Positions 31,341-43,568 of a DNA stretch of 57,843 bases are shown piece after piece; the stretch's first letter is position 1, and every line of letters starts with the position of its first letter. Both the position numbers and the translations under genes were made by a program. Where the stretch lies: the NCBI RefSeq assembly GCF_900455735.1, contig NZ_UAUI01000019.1:1-57843 (forward strand), read 5' to 3'. The notes beneath the pieces are model-generated. The model was not told the origin of the DNA and ran no database searches. It worked only from the letters and a program-made list of their open reading frames with translations. Origin of the DNA: Rhodococcus wratislaviensis. Lineage in GTDB: Bacteria > Actinomycetota > Actinomycetes > Mycobacteriales > Mycobacteriaceae.

Positions 31341-32564
31341 ATGTCCAAAATCAAGGTTGAGGGCACCGTCGTCGAACTCGACGGCGATGAGATGACGCGC
31401 ATTATCTGGCAGTTCATCAAAGACAAACTGATCCATCCTTACCTGGATGTGAACCTCGAGTACTACGACCTCGGCATCGAGTACCGGGACGAGACCGACG
31501 ACCAGGTGACCGTCGACGCGGCCAACGCCATCAAGAAGCACGGCGTCGGCGTCAAGTGCGCGACCATCACCCCGGACGAGGCACGCGTCGAGGAATTCGG
31601 TCTCAAGAAGATGTGGCGGTCGCCCAACGGCACCATCCGCAACATCCTCGGTGGGACGATCTTCCGCGCGCCGATCATCATCTCCAACGTTCCGCGACTG
31701 GTTCCGGGCTGGACCAAGCCGATCATCATCGGCCGTCACGCCTTCGGTGACCAGTACCGCGCCACCGACTTCAAGGTCCCCGGCCCCGGCAAGGTGATGA
31801 TCACCTACACGCCCGAGGACGGCAGCGAGCCGATCGAGCACGAGCTGGTGAACTTCCCCGAGGGCGGCGGCGTCGTCCAGGGACAGTACAACTTCACCAA
31901 GTCCATCGAGGACTTCGCGCGCGCCTCGCTCAACTACGGCCTGCAGCAGAACTACCCGGTGTACCTGTCGACCAAGAACACCATTCTCAAGGCGTACGAC
32001 GGCGCGTTCAAGGACATCTTCCAGCATGTCTACGAGACCGAGTTCAAGCCGGAGTTCGACGCGGCAGGCCTCACCTACGAGCACCGCCTCATCGACGACA
32101 TGGTCGCGTCGGCGCTCAAGTGGGAGGGCGGCTACGTCTGGGCCTGCAAGAACTACGACGGCGACGTCCAGTCCGACACCGTCGCGCAGGGCTTCGGATC
32201 GCTCGGCCTCATGACCTCCGTGCTGCTGACCCCGGACGGAAAGACGTGTGAGGCCGAGGCCGCACACGGCACCGTGACGCGTCACTTCCGTCAGCACCAG
32301 CAGGGCAAGCCGACGTCCACCAACCCCATCGCGTCGATCTTCGCGTGGACCCGTGGACTCGAGCACCGCGGCAAGCTGGACAACACCCCCGACGTCATCG
32401 GCTTCGCCCAGAAGCTCGAAGACGTGGTCATCAAGACCGTCGAGGGTGGCCAGATGACCAAGGACCTCGCGATGCTGGTCGGCGGTGACCAGGGCTACCT
32501 GACCACCGAGGAGTTCCTCGGTGCGCTGGACATCAACCTCCAGAAGGCCATCGCCGAGCAGTAG
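31341..32564 (+). CDS. icd: NADP-dependent isocitrate dehydrogenase (homodimeric type)
   Basis: The 407-aa protein fits the eukaryote-like homodimeric [21 protein letters not shown] at the N-terminus, [16 protein letters not shown] in the substrate site, [32 protein letters not shown] near the C-terminus. It converts isocitrate to 2-oxoglutarate in the TCA cycle. The ATG at 31341 follows TAGGAGGA; a longer frame from 31287 lacks a ribosome site. Confidence 0.95.
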   Translation: MSKIKVEGTVVELDGDEMTRIIWQFIKDKLIHPYLDVNLEYYDLGIEYRDETDDQVTVDAANAIKKHGVGVKCATITPDEARVEEFGLKKMWRSPNGTIRNILGGTIFRAPIIISNVPRLVPGWTKPIIIGRHAFGDQYRATDFKVPGPGKVMITYTPEDGSEPIEHELVNFPEGGGVVQGQYNFTKSIEDFARASLNYGLQQNYPVYLSTKNTILKAYDGAFKDIFQHVYETEFKPEFDAAGLTYEHRLIDDMVASALKWEGGYVWACKNYDGDVQSDTVAQGFGSLGLMTSVLLTPDGKTCEAEAAHGTVTRHFRQHQQGKPTSTNPIASIFAWTRGLEHRGKLDNTPDVIGFAQKLEDVVIKTVEGGQMTKDLAMLVGGDQGYLTTEEFLGALDINLQKAIAEQ

Positions 32565-32584
32565 GCACCGAGCCACAGCGTTAC

Positions 32585-32616
32585 GAACGGGACGTCCCTC
32601 ACGGGGCGTCCCGTTC
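32585..32616 (+). terminator. Terminator after icd
   Basis: Perfect 10-bp arms GAACGGGACG / CGTCCCGTTC with a 12-nt loop, 21 bp after the stop. No U tract, as usual for actinobacteria. Confidence 0.75.
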
Positions 32617-32762
32617 GGCGTCTCCGGGCCCGGGTGAGTCATCTCACGGTCGCTCGATGCGCGAAAAGCGGAATCCGGGGAAGAGAATTTCGACGTGGGT
32701 CGTTGCGCAACGAGGCGCCGTGCGCCGCGTAGCCGTCTCTCTGCCTAGTCGAAAGTTCTTCT

Positions 32763-33986
32763 GTGAGCACCTCCACCCCCGTCCGCCCCGAGCACCTCGG
32801 TGTCATCGCGCAACATCCGTCCGTCCGCAAGCTCGCCATGATTGCGCTCGCGCTCGGTGGCTTCGGGATCGGGACCACCGAGTTCGTGGCGATGGGGCTG
32901 CTGCCCGAGATGGCGTCGAGTCTCGGGATCACCGAGCCGACGGCCGGGCACGTCATCTCGGCGTATGCGCTGGGTGTGGTCGTGGGCGCGCCACTCATCG
33001 CGGCGCTCACCGCGCGGGTGCCCCGCAAGACGCTGCTGATCGCGTTGATGGCGGCGTTCACGATCGGCAACGCCGCCACCGTGTTCGCGCCGAACTACGG
33101 CGTGCTGATGGCCGCGCGGTTCGTGGCGGGCCTCCCGCACGGCGCCTACTTCGGTGTCGCGGCCCTCGTGGCGGCGCACCTCGCGGACCGCGGCCAGCGG
33201 GCCAGGGCGGTCGCTCTCGTCATGATGGGACTGTCGGTGGCCAACGTCGTCGGCGTTCCCGTCGCCTCGTGGCTGGGCCAGACGCTCGGCTGGCGCAGCG
33301 CCTTCGCGCTCGTGGCCGTGATCGGTGTGGTGACACTGGGCGCGATCTGGTCGTGGGTGCCCGCGCTCGCCGCCATGCGGATGTCGAATCCCCTCACCGA
33401 ACTCGGTGCCCTGCGCCGCGCGCAGGTGTGGATGACGCTCATCATCGGCATGGTCGGGTTCGGTGGCATGTTCGCCGTCTACACGTACATCAGCACGACG
33501 CTCACCGACGTCGCCGGGCTGTCGCGGTCGCTGGTGCCGCTCGCCCTGATGATCTACGGGCTGGGCATGGTCGCGGGCAACCTGATCGGCGGCCGGCTCG
33601 CAGACCGGGCGCTGATTCCCGGTCTGTTCGTATCGATGACGGCGCTCGGGGTATTGCTCGGCATCTTCGTGATCGCCTCGCACAACCCGTACACGGCGCT
33701 GCTGCTGGTGTTCTTCGTCGGTGCGGCGGGTGCGTCGATGGTTCCCGGACTGCAGACCCGGCTGATGGACGTCGCCGCCGATGCCCAGACCCTCGCCGCC
33801 TCCCTCAACCACGCGGCCCTCAACATCGCGAACGCGTTCGGGGCGTGGATCGGTGGCGTCGTGATCGCGGCCGGCTACGGCTACACGGCGCCCGCCGCGG
33901 TCGGTGCTCTGCTCGCCGTGGCGGGACTCGTGGTTCTCACCGTGGCGGTCGCGATGGAACGCCGCAGCGCCCGTTCGTCTCGGTAG
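32763..33986 (+). CDS. MFS efflux transporter (DHA1 family, AraJ/CmlR-like)
   Basis: The 407-aa protein has twelve predicted hydrophobic segments and the DHA1 signature GGFGIGTTEFVAMGLLPEMA in helix 1, followed by the motif ALTARVPRKTLL after helix 2. Members export arabinose-like sugars, chloramphenicol or other drugs by proton antiport. The GTG start at 32763 begins a hydrophilic N-terminus. Substrate unknown. Confidence 0.87.
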   Translation: MSTSTPVRPEHLGVIAQHPSVRKLAMIALALGGFGIGTTEFVAMGLLPEMASSLGITEPTAGHVISAYALGVVVGAPLIAALTARVPRKTLLIALMAAFTIGNAATVFAPNYGVLMAARFVAGLPHGAYFGVAALVAAHLADRGQRARAVALVMMGLSVANVVGVPVASWLGQTLGWRSAFALVAVIGVVTLGAIWSWVPALAAMRMSNPLTELGALRRAQVWMTLIIGMVGFGGMFAVYTYISTTLTDVAGLSRSLVPLALMIYGLGMVAGNLIGGRLADRALIPGLFVSMTALGVLLGIFVIASHNPYTALLLVFFVGAAGASMVPGLQTRLMDVAADAQTLAASLNHAALNIANAFGAWIGGVVIAAGYGYTAPAAVGALLAVAGLVVLTVAVAMERRSARSSR

Positions 33987-34021
33987 TCGCGCTGTCGTAC
34001 GCGTCCGCTACGGTGCTTGCC

Positions 34022-36943
<2,922 letters not shown>

Positions 36944-36961
36944 GCCGGGCGCCGCGGCCCG

Positions 36962-38257
36962 TCAGCGCCTGCGGGACAGCCGGCGCGCGCAGAGCACGAG
37001 GACGAGGACGACCGCCGCCCCGACGACCCCCACACCTGCCCGCAGTGCCAGTGTGTTGTCGGGGTGGTCGGAACCCGACGCGACGACGGAACTCGTCGCC
37101 GCGGCCGAATCCTGTTGCGGCGGTGCGGCAAGCACCGCGGCGGAGCCCTCTTCGGCCGGATACAGGTCCTCGAGTGACCCCACCTGGGCGTCGCGGTCGA
37201 GGGCGAAACCGTAGTCCAGCAGTCGTGCCGCCTGCTCCCACGGCCGGATCGGCTGGGCTTCGGCTCCCATCAACGTCACCATCAGGCGGCGACCATCGTG
37301 ATCGGCGCCGCCGACGTACGTGTGGCGGGCGTCGTCGGTGAATCCGGTCTTGCCGCCCAGCGCCCCGTCGTAGTTGTAGAGCAGCTGATTGTCGTTGGCC
37401 AGTGCGAACGGGGGCCGGTCCTGGTCGTCCGGGATCGCCGGGTCCTTCGGGAAACCCGGGAACTGCACCGTCTCGGTGGAGATGAGCGCCGCGAACGTCG
37501 GGTTCTTCATCGCGGTGTGGAAGATGAGTGCGAGGTCGAACGGTGAGCTGCTCATTCCGGGGCCGTCGAGCCCCGACGGGGTCGCGGTCCTCGTGTCGTG
37601 CGCGCCGAGGGTGTCGGCGAGGTGGTTCATCTTGTCGACCGTCGCGGCGTCGCCGCCGAGTTGCCGGGCGAGGACGTGGGCGGCGTCGTTCCCCGACGCC
37701 ATCACCAGGCCCTGCATCAGCTGCCGGTTCGTGTACTGACCGTTCTTGCCGATCCCGACCGCGCTGCCCTCCACAGCGGCGTCCTCGGCGGTGGCGGTCA
37801 CGGTCTTGTCGAGATCGAGTTCGCCCAGCGCCACGAGAGCCAGCAGCATCTTGATGGTGCTCGCCGGCCGGTAGCGGCCGTGCGGGTCCTTCGCCGCGAG
37901 CACGTCGCCGGTGTCGATGTCCGCGACCACCCAGCCGGACGCCGCGATGTCGGCGGGTAGCGCCGGCGCGTCGTCGGGAAGGATCACCCCGCACCCGTCC
38001 AGCTTCGGCCCGCCCACCGGCTCGTCGGGCACGGACACGGCGCTCGGTGTCGGATCACCCGGCTGGGGTACCTCGGACAGGTCGATCGCAGGCGCGGGGG
38101 CCGACCGGTTGGGGCAGTTGTCGGTGTTCGGGGTGGTGAACGGTGTGGCGGTGGGGGAGGAGGGCACCGCGGGCGGAATGGCCCCGGCAGCACTCACCGA
38201 GAGTCCGGCCAGCAGGGTTCCGGACACGACCGCGGTACACACTCGACGCCACATCAT
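36962..38257 (-). CDS. dacB: D-alanyl-D-alanine carboxypeptidase (class A PBP)
   Basis: The 431-aa protein has a signal peptide, a Pro-rich linker, a transpeptidase fold with SxxK in ASTIKML, SxN in ASGND and KTG in GGKTGFTD, and a C-terminal membrane anchor (GVVGAAVVLVLVLCARRL) ending in Arg-rich sequence. It trims pentapeptide stems of peptidoglycan at the outer face of the membrane. Corresponds to mycobacterial DacB1. Confidence 0.92.
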   Translation of the reverse strand: MMWRRVCTAVVSGTLLAGLSVSAAGAIPPAVPSSPTATPFTTPNTDNCPNRSAPAPAIDLSEVPQPGDPTPSAVSVPDEPVGGPKLDGCGVILPDDAPALPADIAASGWVVADIDTGDVLAAKDPHGRYRPASTIKMLLALVALGELDLDKTVTATAEDAAVEGSAVGIGKNGQYTNRQLMQGLVMASGNDAAHVLARQLGGDAATVDKMNHLADTLGAHDTRTATPSGLDGPGMSSSPFDLALIFHTAMKNPTFAALISTETVQFPGFPKDPAIPDDQDRPPFALANDNQLLYNYDGALGGKTGFTDDARHTYVGGADHDGRRLMVTLMGAEAQPIRPWEQAARLLDYGFALDRDAQVGSLEDLYPAEEGSAAVLAAPPQQDSAAATSSVVASGSDHPDNTLALRAGVGVVGAAVVLVLVLCARRLSRRR

Positions 38258-38360
38258 CGAAGAGGCAGCGTATGCGACGACCGGTCGACTTCCGAAAACG
38301 GACGCGTGTCGACACGCTTTCGTGACGTCCGCGCGACCGTTTCGGAAGGGGGACGCCGGA

Positions 38361-39356
38361 TCAGATGAAACCCATGACCCGGACGGCGTCGCGTTCGGAC
38401 TCGAGTTCCGCGACCGACGCGTCGATCCGCTTCCGTGAGAAGTCGTCGATCTCCAGGCCGTCCACGATCTGCCACGACCCGTCGACCGAGCGAACCGGGA
38501 ACGAGCTCACCAATCCCTCCGGCACGCCGTAGGCGCCGGTGGAGGGCAGGGCCACAGAGGTCCAGTCGTCCTCGGGGGTGCCGAGCACCCAGTCGTGGAC
38601 GTGGTCGATCGCGGCGTTGGCGGCGGAGGCCGCGGAGGATGCGCCGCGAGCCTCGATGATCGCGCTGCCACGGTTCGCGACCGTGGGAATGAAGTCGCCG
38701 GTGAGCCATTCGCGGTCGGCGGCGAACTCCGCACCGGACCGGTCCCCAACCCGCGCATGGAAGATGTCGGGGTACTGGGTGCTCGAGTGGTTACCCCAGA
38801 TCGCGACGCGGCGGATGTCCTTCACCGCGGCGCCGGAGCGCCGTGCCAGCTGGGCGATCGCGCGATTGTGGTCGAGCCGGGTCAGCGCCGTGAATCGCTC
38901 CGCGGGGATGTCGGGGGCGTTGTTCGCGGCGACCAGCGCGTTGGTGTTGGCCGGGTTGCCCACGACCAGCACCCGGACTCCGTCCGCGGCAACCTGGTTG
39001 ATCGCGCGACCCTGCACGGTGAAGATCTGCCCGTTCGCGGCCAGCAGGTCGCCACGCTCCATGCCCTTGGACCGGGGACGCGATCCGATGAGGAGCGCCA
39101 CATCGGTGCCGTCGAAGCCCCGCTTCGGGTCGTCGTGGACCTCGACGTCGCGGAGCAGCGGGAAGGCGCTGTCGTCGAGTTCCATCGCGGTACCTTCGGC
39201 AGCGGACACGGCGGACGGAATCTCCAAGAGCCGCAGCCGGATCGGGGTGTCGGGTCCGAGCATCGCGCCTGCAGCGATCCGGAACAGTGCCGCGTAGCCG
39301 ATGCTGCCTGCCGCTCCGGTGACCGTGACCACTGCGGGACTGGGCGACTGCGCCAT
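38361..39356 (-). CDS. mdh: Malate dehydrogenase
   Basis: The 331-aa NAD enzyme shows [19 protein letters not shown] at the N-terminus, the substrate-loop region around [15 protein letters not shown], and the catalytic His in [13 protein letters not shown]. This is the cytosolic/type MDH found in mycobacteria. It follows the sdh operon on the same strand but behind a strong terminator, with its own promoter region containing a long inverted repeat. Confidence 0.94.
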   Translation of the reverse strand: MAQSPSPAVVTVTGAAGSIGYAALFRIAAGAMLGPDTPIRLRLLEIPSAVSAAEGTAMELDDSAFPLLRDVEVHDDPKRGFDGTDVALLIGSRPRSKGMERGDLLAANGQIFTVQGRAINQVAADGVRVLVVGNPANTNALVAANNAPDIPAERFTALTRLDHNRAIAQLARRSGAAVKDIRRVAIWGNHSSTQYPDIFHARVGDRSGAEFAADREWLTGDFIPTVANRGSAIIEARGASSAASAANAAIDHVHDWVLGTPEDDWTSVALPSTGAYGVPEGLVSSFPVRSVDGSWQIVDGLEIDDFSRKRIDASVAELESERDAVRVMGFI

Positions 39357-39361
39357 GTGTG

Positions 39362-39441
39362 AACCTCACTGTCCGTCGGGAGCATCTGTTCTCGACACTA
39401 GCGCGGGGATTTCACCGTGGGACCGCTCGGACAGTGAGGTT
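39362..39441. promoter_or_regulatory. 14-bp inverted repeat around the mdh promoter region
   Basis: AACCTCACTGTCCG (39362-39375) and its exact complement (39428-39441) lie 52 bp apart, just upstream of mdh. They may be paired operators or the arms of an RNA stem in the leader. Confidence 0.65.
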
Positions 39442-39451
39442 GGACACGACG

Positions 39452-39489
39452 CAGGGCGCCCCCGACCGGATGTGGTCGGGGGCGCCCTG
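39452..39489 (-). terminator. Strong terminator of the sdh operon
   Basis: Perfect 15-bp arms beginning CAGGGCGCCCCCGAC with an 8-nt loop, 24 bp after the sdhB stop in the direction of transcription. Confidence 0.85.
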
Positions 39490-39512
39490 TGAACGTGCTC
39501 GGCAGACCTGGG

Positions 39513-40292
39513 TCAGCGCGCGAAGAGCAGCGCGCGCTTGACTTCCTGGATCGCCTTCGTCACCTGGATGCCACGGGGGCACGCGTCGGTGCAGTTGAAC
39601 GTGGTCCGGCAACGCCAGACGCCGTCCTTGTCGTTGAGGATGTCGAGACGCTCCGACGCACCCTCGTCACGGCTGTCGAAGATGAAGCGGTGCGCGTTGA
39701 CGATGGCGGCGGGGCCGAAGTAGCTGCCGTCGCTCCAGTACACCGGGCACGACGTGGTGCAGCAGGCACACAGGATGCACTTGGTGGTGTCGTCGAAACG
39801 TGCCCGGTCGTGCTGCGACTGGATGCGCTCACGGGTGGGCTCGTTGCCGGTGGTGATGAGGAACGGCTTCACGGCGCGGAACGCGTCGAAGAAGGGCTCC
39901 ATGTCGACGACGAGGTCCTTCTCCACCGGCAGGCCCTTGATGGGCTCGACGGTGATCGTGACCGGCTTGCCGTCCTTGGGCAGCATGTCCTTCATGAGGA
40001 GCTTGCAGGCCAGACGGTTGACGCCGTTGATCCGCATCGCGTCCGAACCACACACGCCGTGGGCGCAGCTGCGGCGGAACGTCAGGGTGCCGTCGAGGTA
40101 GCCCTTCACGTACAGGAGCAGGTTCAGCATGCGGTCCGTCGGCAGCGCCGGAACCTGGAAGCTGTCCCAGTGCTGGCCCTCGCCGGACTCCGGGTTCATC
40201 CGCGCGATCTTGAGGGTGACCATGACGGCGCCCTCGGGCACGGGAGGGAGATCCGACTTGTTCTCGCTCTTGTCGACTGCAGGTGCGCTCAT
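39513..40292 (-). CDS. sdhB: Succinate dehydrogenase iron-sulfur subunit
   Basis: A 259-aa protein with three cluster motifs: CAHGVCGSDAM...C for 2Fe-2S, CILCACCTTSCP and CTDACPRG for 4Fe-4S and 3Fe-4S. It passes electrons from the SdhA flavin to the membrane subunits and quinone. Its ATG shares a base with the sdhA stop (TGATG). Last gene of sdhCDAB. Confidence 0.96.
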   Translation of the reverse strand: MSAPAVDKSENKSDLPPVPEGAVMVTLKIARMNPESGEGQHWDSFQVPALPTDRMLNLLLYVKGYLDGTLTFRRSCAHGVCGSDAMRINGVNRLACKLLMKDMLPKDGKPVTITVEPIKGLPVEKDLVVDMEPFFDAFRAVKPFLITTGNEPTRERIQSQHDRARFDDTTKCILCACCTTSCPVYWSDGSYFGPAAIVNAHRFIFDSRDEGASERLDILNDKDGVWRCRTTFNCTDACPRGIQVTKAIQEVKRALLFAR

Positions 40293-42043
40293 CAGTACTT
40301 ACGCTCCATCGGCTCGTAGCGGGTCTGGACTACCGGCTTGTAGTCGAGACGGATGTCGGAGAGCAGGCCGTCGCCCTCCTTGTATGCCATCGTGTGCTTC
40401 ATGTACTCGGCGTCGTTGCGATCCGGGTAGTCCTCGCGGGCGTGGCCGCCGCGCGATTCCTTGCGGTTCAGCGCGCCGACCACGGTGACCTCCGCCATTT
40501 CGAGGAGGAAGCCGAGCTCGACGGCCTCGAGCAGGTCGCTGTTGTAGCGCTTGCCCTTGTCCTGCACCGTGATGTGGTTGTAGCGCTCCTTGAGTGCGCG
40601 CACATCCGCGAGTGCCTGGGTGAGGCGCTCTTCGGTGCGGAACACGGAGGCGTTGTTGTCCATGGACTGCTGCAGCTCGCTGCGGATGTCCGCGACACGC
40701 TCGTGACCGTGGTCCGACAGGATGGTGGCCATCCAGTCGTCGACCATCTTCTCGGGTGCCTCGGGCATGTCGACGAACTCGCTGTTGTTGGCGTGCTCGG
40801 CGGCGGCGATGCCGGCGCGGCGTCCGAAGACGTTGATGTCGAGCAGCGAGTTGGTGCCGAGACGGTTCGCGCCGTGGACGGAGACGCAGGCGCACTCGCC
40901 GGCGGCGTACAGGCCCTGGACGATCTCGTCGTTGTTGCGCAGGACCTCACCGTTGATCCTGGTGGGGATGCCGCCCATGACGTAGTGGCAGGTGGGGTAC
41001 ACCGGCACGGGTTCCTTGACCGGGTCCACACCGAGGTAGGTGCGGGAGAACTCCATGATGTCGGGGAGCTTCTCGTCGAGGACTTCCTCGGGGATGTGGG
41101 TCACGTCGATGTAGACGTAGTCCTTGTTCGGCCCCGCGCCGCGTCCCTCGAGGACCTCGAGAACCATCGACCGCGCGACGATGTCGCGGGGTGCGAGGTC
41201 CTTGATGGTGGGGGCGTAGCGCTCCATGAACCGTTCGCCGTCGGCGTTGCGGAGGATGCCGCCCTCACCGCGCACGGCCTCGGAGATGAGGATGCCGAGC
41301 CCGGCCAGGCCTGTGGGATGGAACTGGTGGAATTCCATGTCCTCCAGCGGAAGACCCTTGCGGAAGATGATGCCCATGCCGTCACCGGTGAGGGTGTGCG
41401 CGTTGGACGTCGTCTTGTACATGCGTCCCGAGCCGCCGGTGGCGAACACGATGGACTTCGCGTGGAAGACGTGGATCTCACCGGTGGCCAGCTCGTAGGC
41501 GATGACGCCAGTGGCGACCGGGCCGTTCTCCGTCTCGGTGATCGCGATGTCGAGTGCGTAGAACTCGTTGAAGAACTCGACGTCGTGCTTGACGCAGTTC
41601 TGGTAGAGCGTCTGCAGGATCATGTGGCCGGTGCGGTCCGCGGCATAACATGCGCGGCGCACGGGGGCCTTACCGTGATCGCGGGTGTGACCACCGAAAC
41701 GACGCTGGTCGATCTTGCCCTCGGGCGTGCGGTTGAACGGCAGACCCATCTTCTCGAGGTCGAGCACCGCGTCGATGGCCTCCTTGGCCATGATCTCGAC
41801 GGCGTCCTGGTCGGCGAGGTAGTCGCCGCCCTTGACCGTGTCGAAGGTGTGCCACTCCCAGTTGTCTTCCTCCACGTTCGCCAGTGCGGCGCACATGCCG
41901 CCCTGGGCCGCGCCGGTGTGGCTGCGGGTGGGGTAGAGCTTGGTCAGTACCGCGGTGCGGGCGCGGGGACCGGCCTCGATCGCTGCGCGCATGCCGGCGC
42001 CGCCGGCACCGACGATGACCACGTCATAACGGTGTTCCTGCAT
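40292..42043 (-). CDS. sdhA: Succinate dehydrogenase flavoprotein subunit
   Basis: The 583-aa protein has the N-terminal FAD motif VVIVGAGGAGMRAAIEAG, the flavinylation region RSHTGAAQGGMCAAL, the substrate site HPTGL and a C-terminal RESRGGHAREDYPDRND. It oxidises succinate to fumarate at the cytoplasmic face of the membrane. Confidence 0.97.
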   Translation of the reverse strand: MQEHRYDVVIVGAGGAGMRAAIEAGPRARTAVLTKLYPTRSHTGAAQGGMCAALANVEEDNWEWHTFDTVKGGDYLADQDAVEIMAKEAIDAVLDLEKMGLPFNRTPEGKIDQRRFGGHTRDHGKAPVRRACYAADRTGHMILQTLYQNCVKHDVEFFNEFYALDIAITETENGPVATGVIAYELATGEIHVFHAKSIVFATGGSGRMYKTTSNAHTLTGDGMGIIFRKGLPLEDMEFHQFHPTGLAGLGILISEAVRGEGGILRNADGERFMERYAPTIKDLAPRDIVARSMVLEVLEGRGAGPNKDYVYIDVTHIPEEVLDEKLPDIMEFSRTYLGVDPVKEPVPVYPTCHYVMGGIPTRINGEVLRNNDEIVQGLYAAGECACVSVHGANRLGTNSLLDINVFGRRAGIAAAEHANNSEFVDMPEAPEKMVDDWMATILSDHGHERVADIRSELQQSMDNNASVFRTEERLTQALADVRALKERYNHITVQDKGKRYNSDLLEAVELGFLLEMAEVTVVGALNRKESRGGHAREDYPDRNDAEYMKHTMAYKEGDGLLSDIRLDYKPVVQTRYEPMERKY

Positions 42044-42058
42044 GAAGTCTGTGCTCCC

Positions 42059-42502
42059 CTAGCTCGCCGAGATATTGGGGTCGAAGGTGAAGATGACGTA
42101 CGTGCCGAGGCCCATGATCAGGATCATCGAGAGAACGAGGATCGTGGTCAGCCAGAAGCGCGTGGAGTCCTTGCGGGAGTAGTCCGCGATGACCGTGCGG
42201 AGTCCGTTTCCGCCGTGCAGCTGGGCAAGCCACAGCATGGTGAGGTCCCAGAACTGCCAGAACGGGCTGGACCAGCGGCCTGCGACGAACGCGAAGTTGA
42301 TGCGGTGCACACCGTCGTCGAGCATCAGCATGATGAAGAGGTGGCCGAGCACGAGGAAGATCAGTGCGAGTCCGGAGAACCGCATGAACAGCCAGGCGTA
42401 CAGCTCGAAGTTGTTCTTCGAGGTCCGGCGCGGAGAGCGCGGGTTGTCCAGGCTGGCGGGACGGTCGTAGGTCTTGCCGAGACTCTTGGCTTCTGTCGTC
42501 AT
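42059..42502 (-). CDS. sdhD: Succinate dehydrogenase membrane anchor subunit
   Basis: A 147-aa protein with three membrane helices (LFMRFSGLALIFLVLGHLF with the heme-ligand type His, WDLTMLWLAQLHGGNGLR, TTILVLSMILIMGLGTYVIF). Start at 42502, one base after the sdhC stop. It anchors SdhAB and helps form the quinone site. Confidence 0.9.
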   Translation of the reverse strand: MTTEAKSLGKTYDRPASLDNPRSPRRTSKNNFELYAWLFMRFSGLALIFLVLGHLFIMLMLDDGVHRINFAFVAGRWSSPFWQFWDLTMLWLAQLHGGNGLRTVIADYSRKDSTRFWLTTILVLSMILIMGLGTYVIFTFDPNISAS

Positions 42503-42503
42503 G

Positions 42504-42908
42504 TCAGTGCCCCGCAAACATGTTGTAGAAGATGCGGCCGGCGCCCGGGATCATCACCAGGAACCAGATCGCGAGGATTACCCAGAGCATCAGGCGCTGG
42601 TACTGCGGTCCCTTGGACCAGAAGTCCACCAGCATCACCCGGACACCGTTCAGTGCGTGGTACAGCACCGCGGCGACGAGCGCGAGCTCCATGAGCCCGA
42701 CGATCGGGTTCTTGTAGGTCTCGATGACACTGTCGTACGTGTCGGGATTGACCCGCACCAGCGCGGTATCCAGCACGTGCACGAATAGGAAGAAGAACGT
42801 CATTACGCCTGTGATCCGGTGCAAAACCCAGGACCACATTCCGGGGTCGCCCCGGTAAAGCGACCGTGTGCGCTCCTTGGCCGGAGCGGCTTCAGTCGTA
42901 GTACTCAT
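42504..42908 (-). CDS. sdhC: Succinate dehydrogenase cytochrome b556 subunit
   Basis: A 134-aa protein with three membrane helices and the SdhC signature WVLHRITGVMTFFFLFVHVLD plus VLYHALNGVRVMLVDF carrying heme-ligand His residues. Start at MSTTTEA (42908); the longer frame has no ribosome site. First gene of the operon, divergent from cdd across 255 bp. Confidence 0.92.
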   Translation of the reverse strand: MSTTTEAAPAKERTRSLYRGDPGMWSWVLHRITGVMTFFFLFVHVLDTALVRVNPDTYDSVIETYKNPIVGLMELALVAAVLYHALNGVRVMLVDFWSKGPQYQRLMLWVILAIWFLVMIPGAGRIFYNMFAGH

Positions 42909-43163
42909 CGAGTGCTGTGCCTCCAACGTCATTGGTGGACGTGTCGAGTCTGCGCAGCGTTGCGGACATACCACAACTGGGGACCCGACGTGATCCTGAA
43001 CCGACTTCTCTGAACTCTAAACCCAACGGAAACGGGGGAACTAATTCGAGTCGGGGTTCGTACGCCCCCCGCAATTGAACTTAGGTTTGCCTCTCCAATA
43101 CGAATCGGGCTGTCCCGGGCGAATCTCTGCATCCATTCAGCCCACGTGATTGGATGGGAAACT

Positions 43164-43568
43164 ATGGTCGAGATCGATTGGAAACTGTTGCGCGCCAACG
43201 CGCATGAGGTGATGGGTCGGGCCTACGCGCCCTACTCCGGCTTCGCGGTGGGAGCAGCGGCGCTGGTGGACGATGGGCGCATCGTCGTCGGATGCAATGT
43301 GGAAAATGTCTCATACGGTTTGGGGCTCTGCGCCGAGTGCGTACTGGTCGGTAACTTATTTGCGGGCGGCGGCGGGCGATTAATCGCCTTCACCTGCTGT
43401 GACGCGAGTGGCGACATACTCATGCCGTGCGGACGCTGCCGGCAGATTCTCTTCGAGCACGGCGGCCCCGCACTGCTTGTCGACCACCGGGTCGGCGTGC
43501 GCCCATTGGAACAGCTGCTGCCGGACGCTTTCGGTCCGGAGGAGAAGGGGAGAATCAGCCATGCATGA
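43164..43568 (+). CDS. cdd: Cytidine deaminase
   Basis: The 134-aa zinc enzyme has YAPYSGFAVGAAALV, the catalytic Glu and zinc Cys in GLCAECVL, and the second zinc pair in MPCGRCRQ. It deaminates cytidine and deoxycytidine. Overlaps deoA by 8 bp, first gene of the cdd-deoA-add salvage operon. Confidence 0.95.
   Translation: MVEIDWKLLRANAHEVMGRAYAPYSGFAVGAAALVDDGRIVVGCNVENVSYGLGLCAECVLVGNLFAGGGGRLIAFTCCDASGDILMPCGRCRQILFEHGGPALLVDHRVGVRPLEQLLPDAFGPEEKGRISHA

Noticed and set aside
40283..42694. 803-codon open frame antisense to sdhA/sdhD
   Set aside because: Shadow of high-GC third-position bias; it covers the clearly conserved SdhA and SdhD genes and has no protein-like features of its own.
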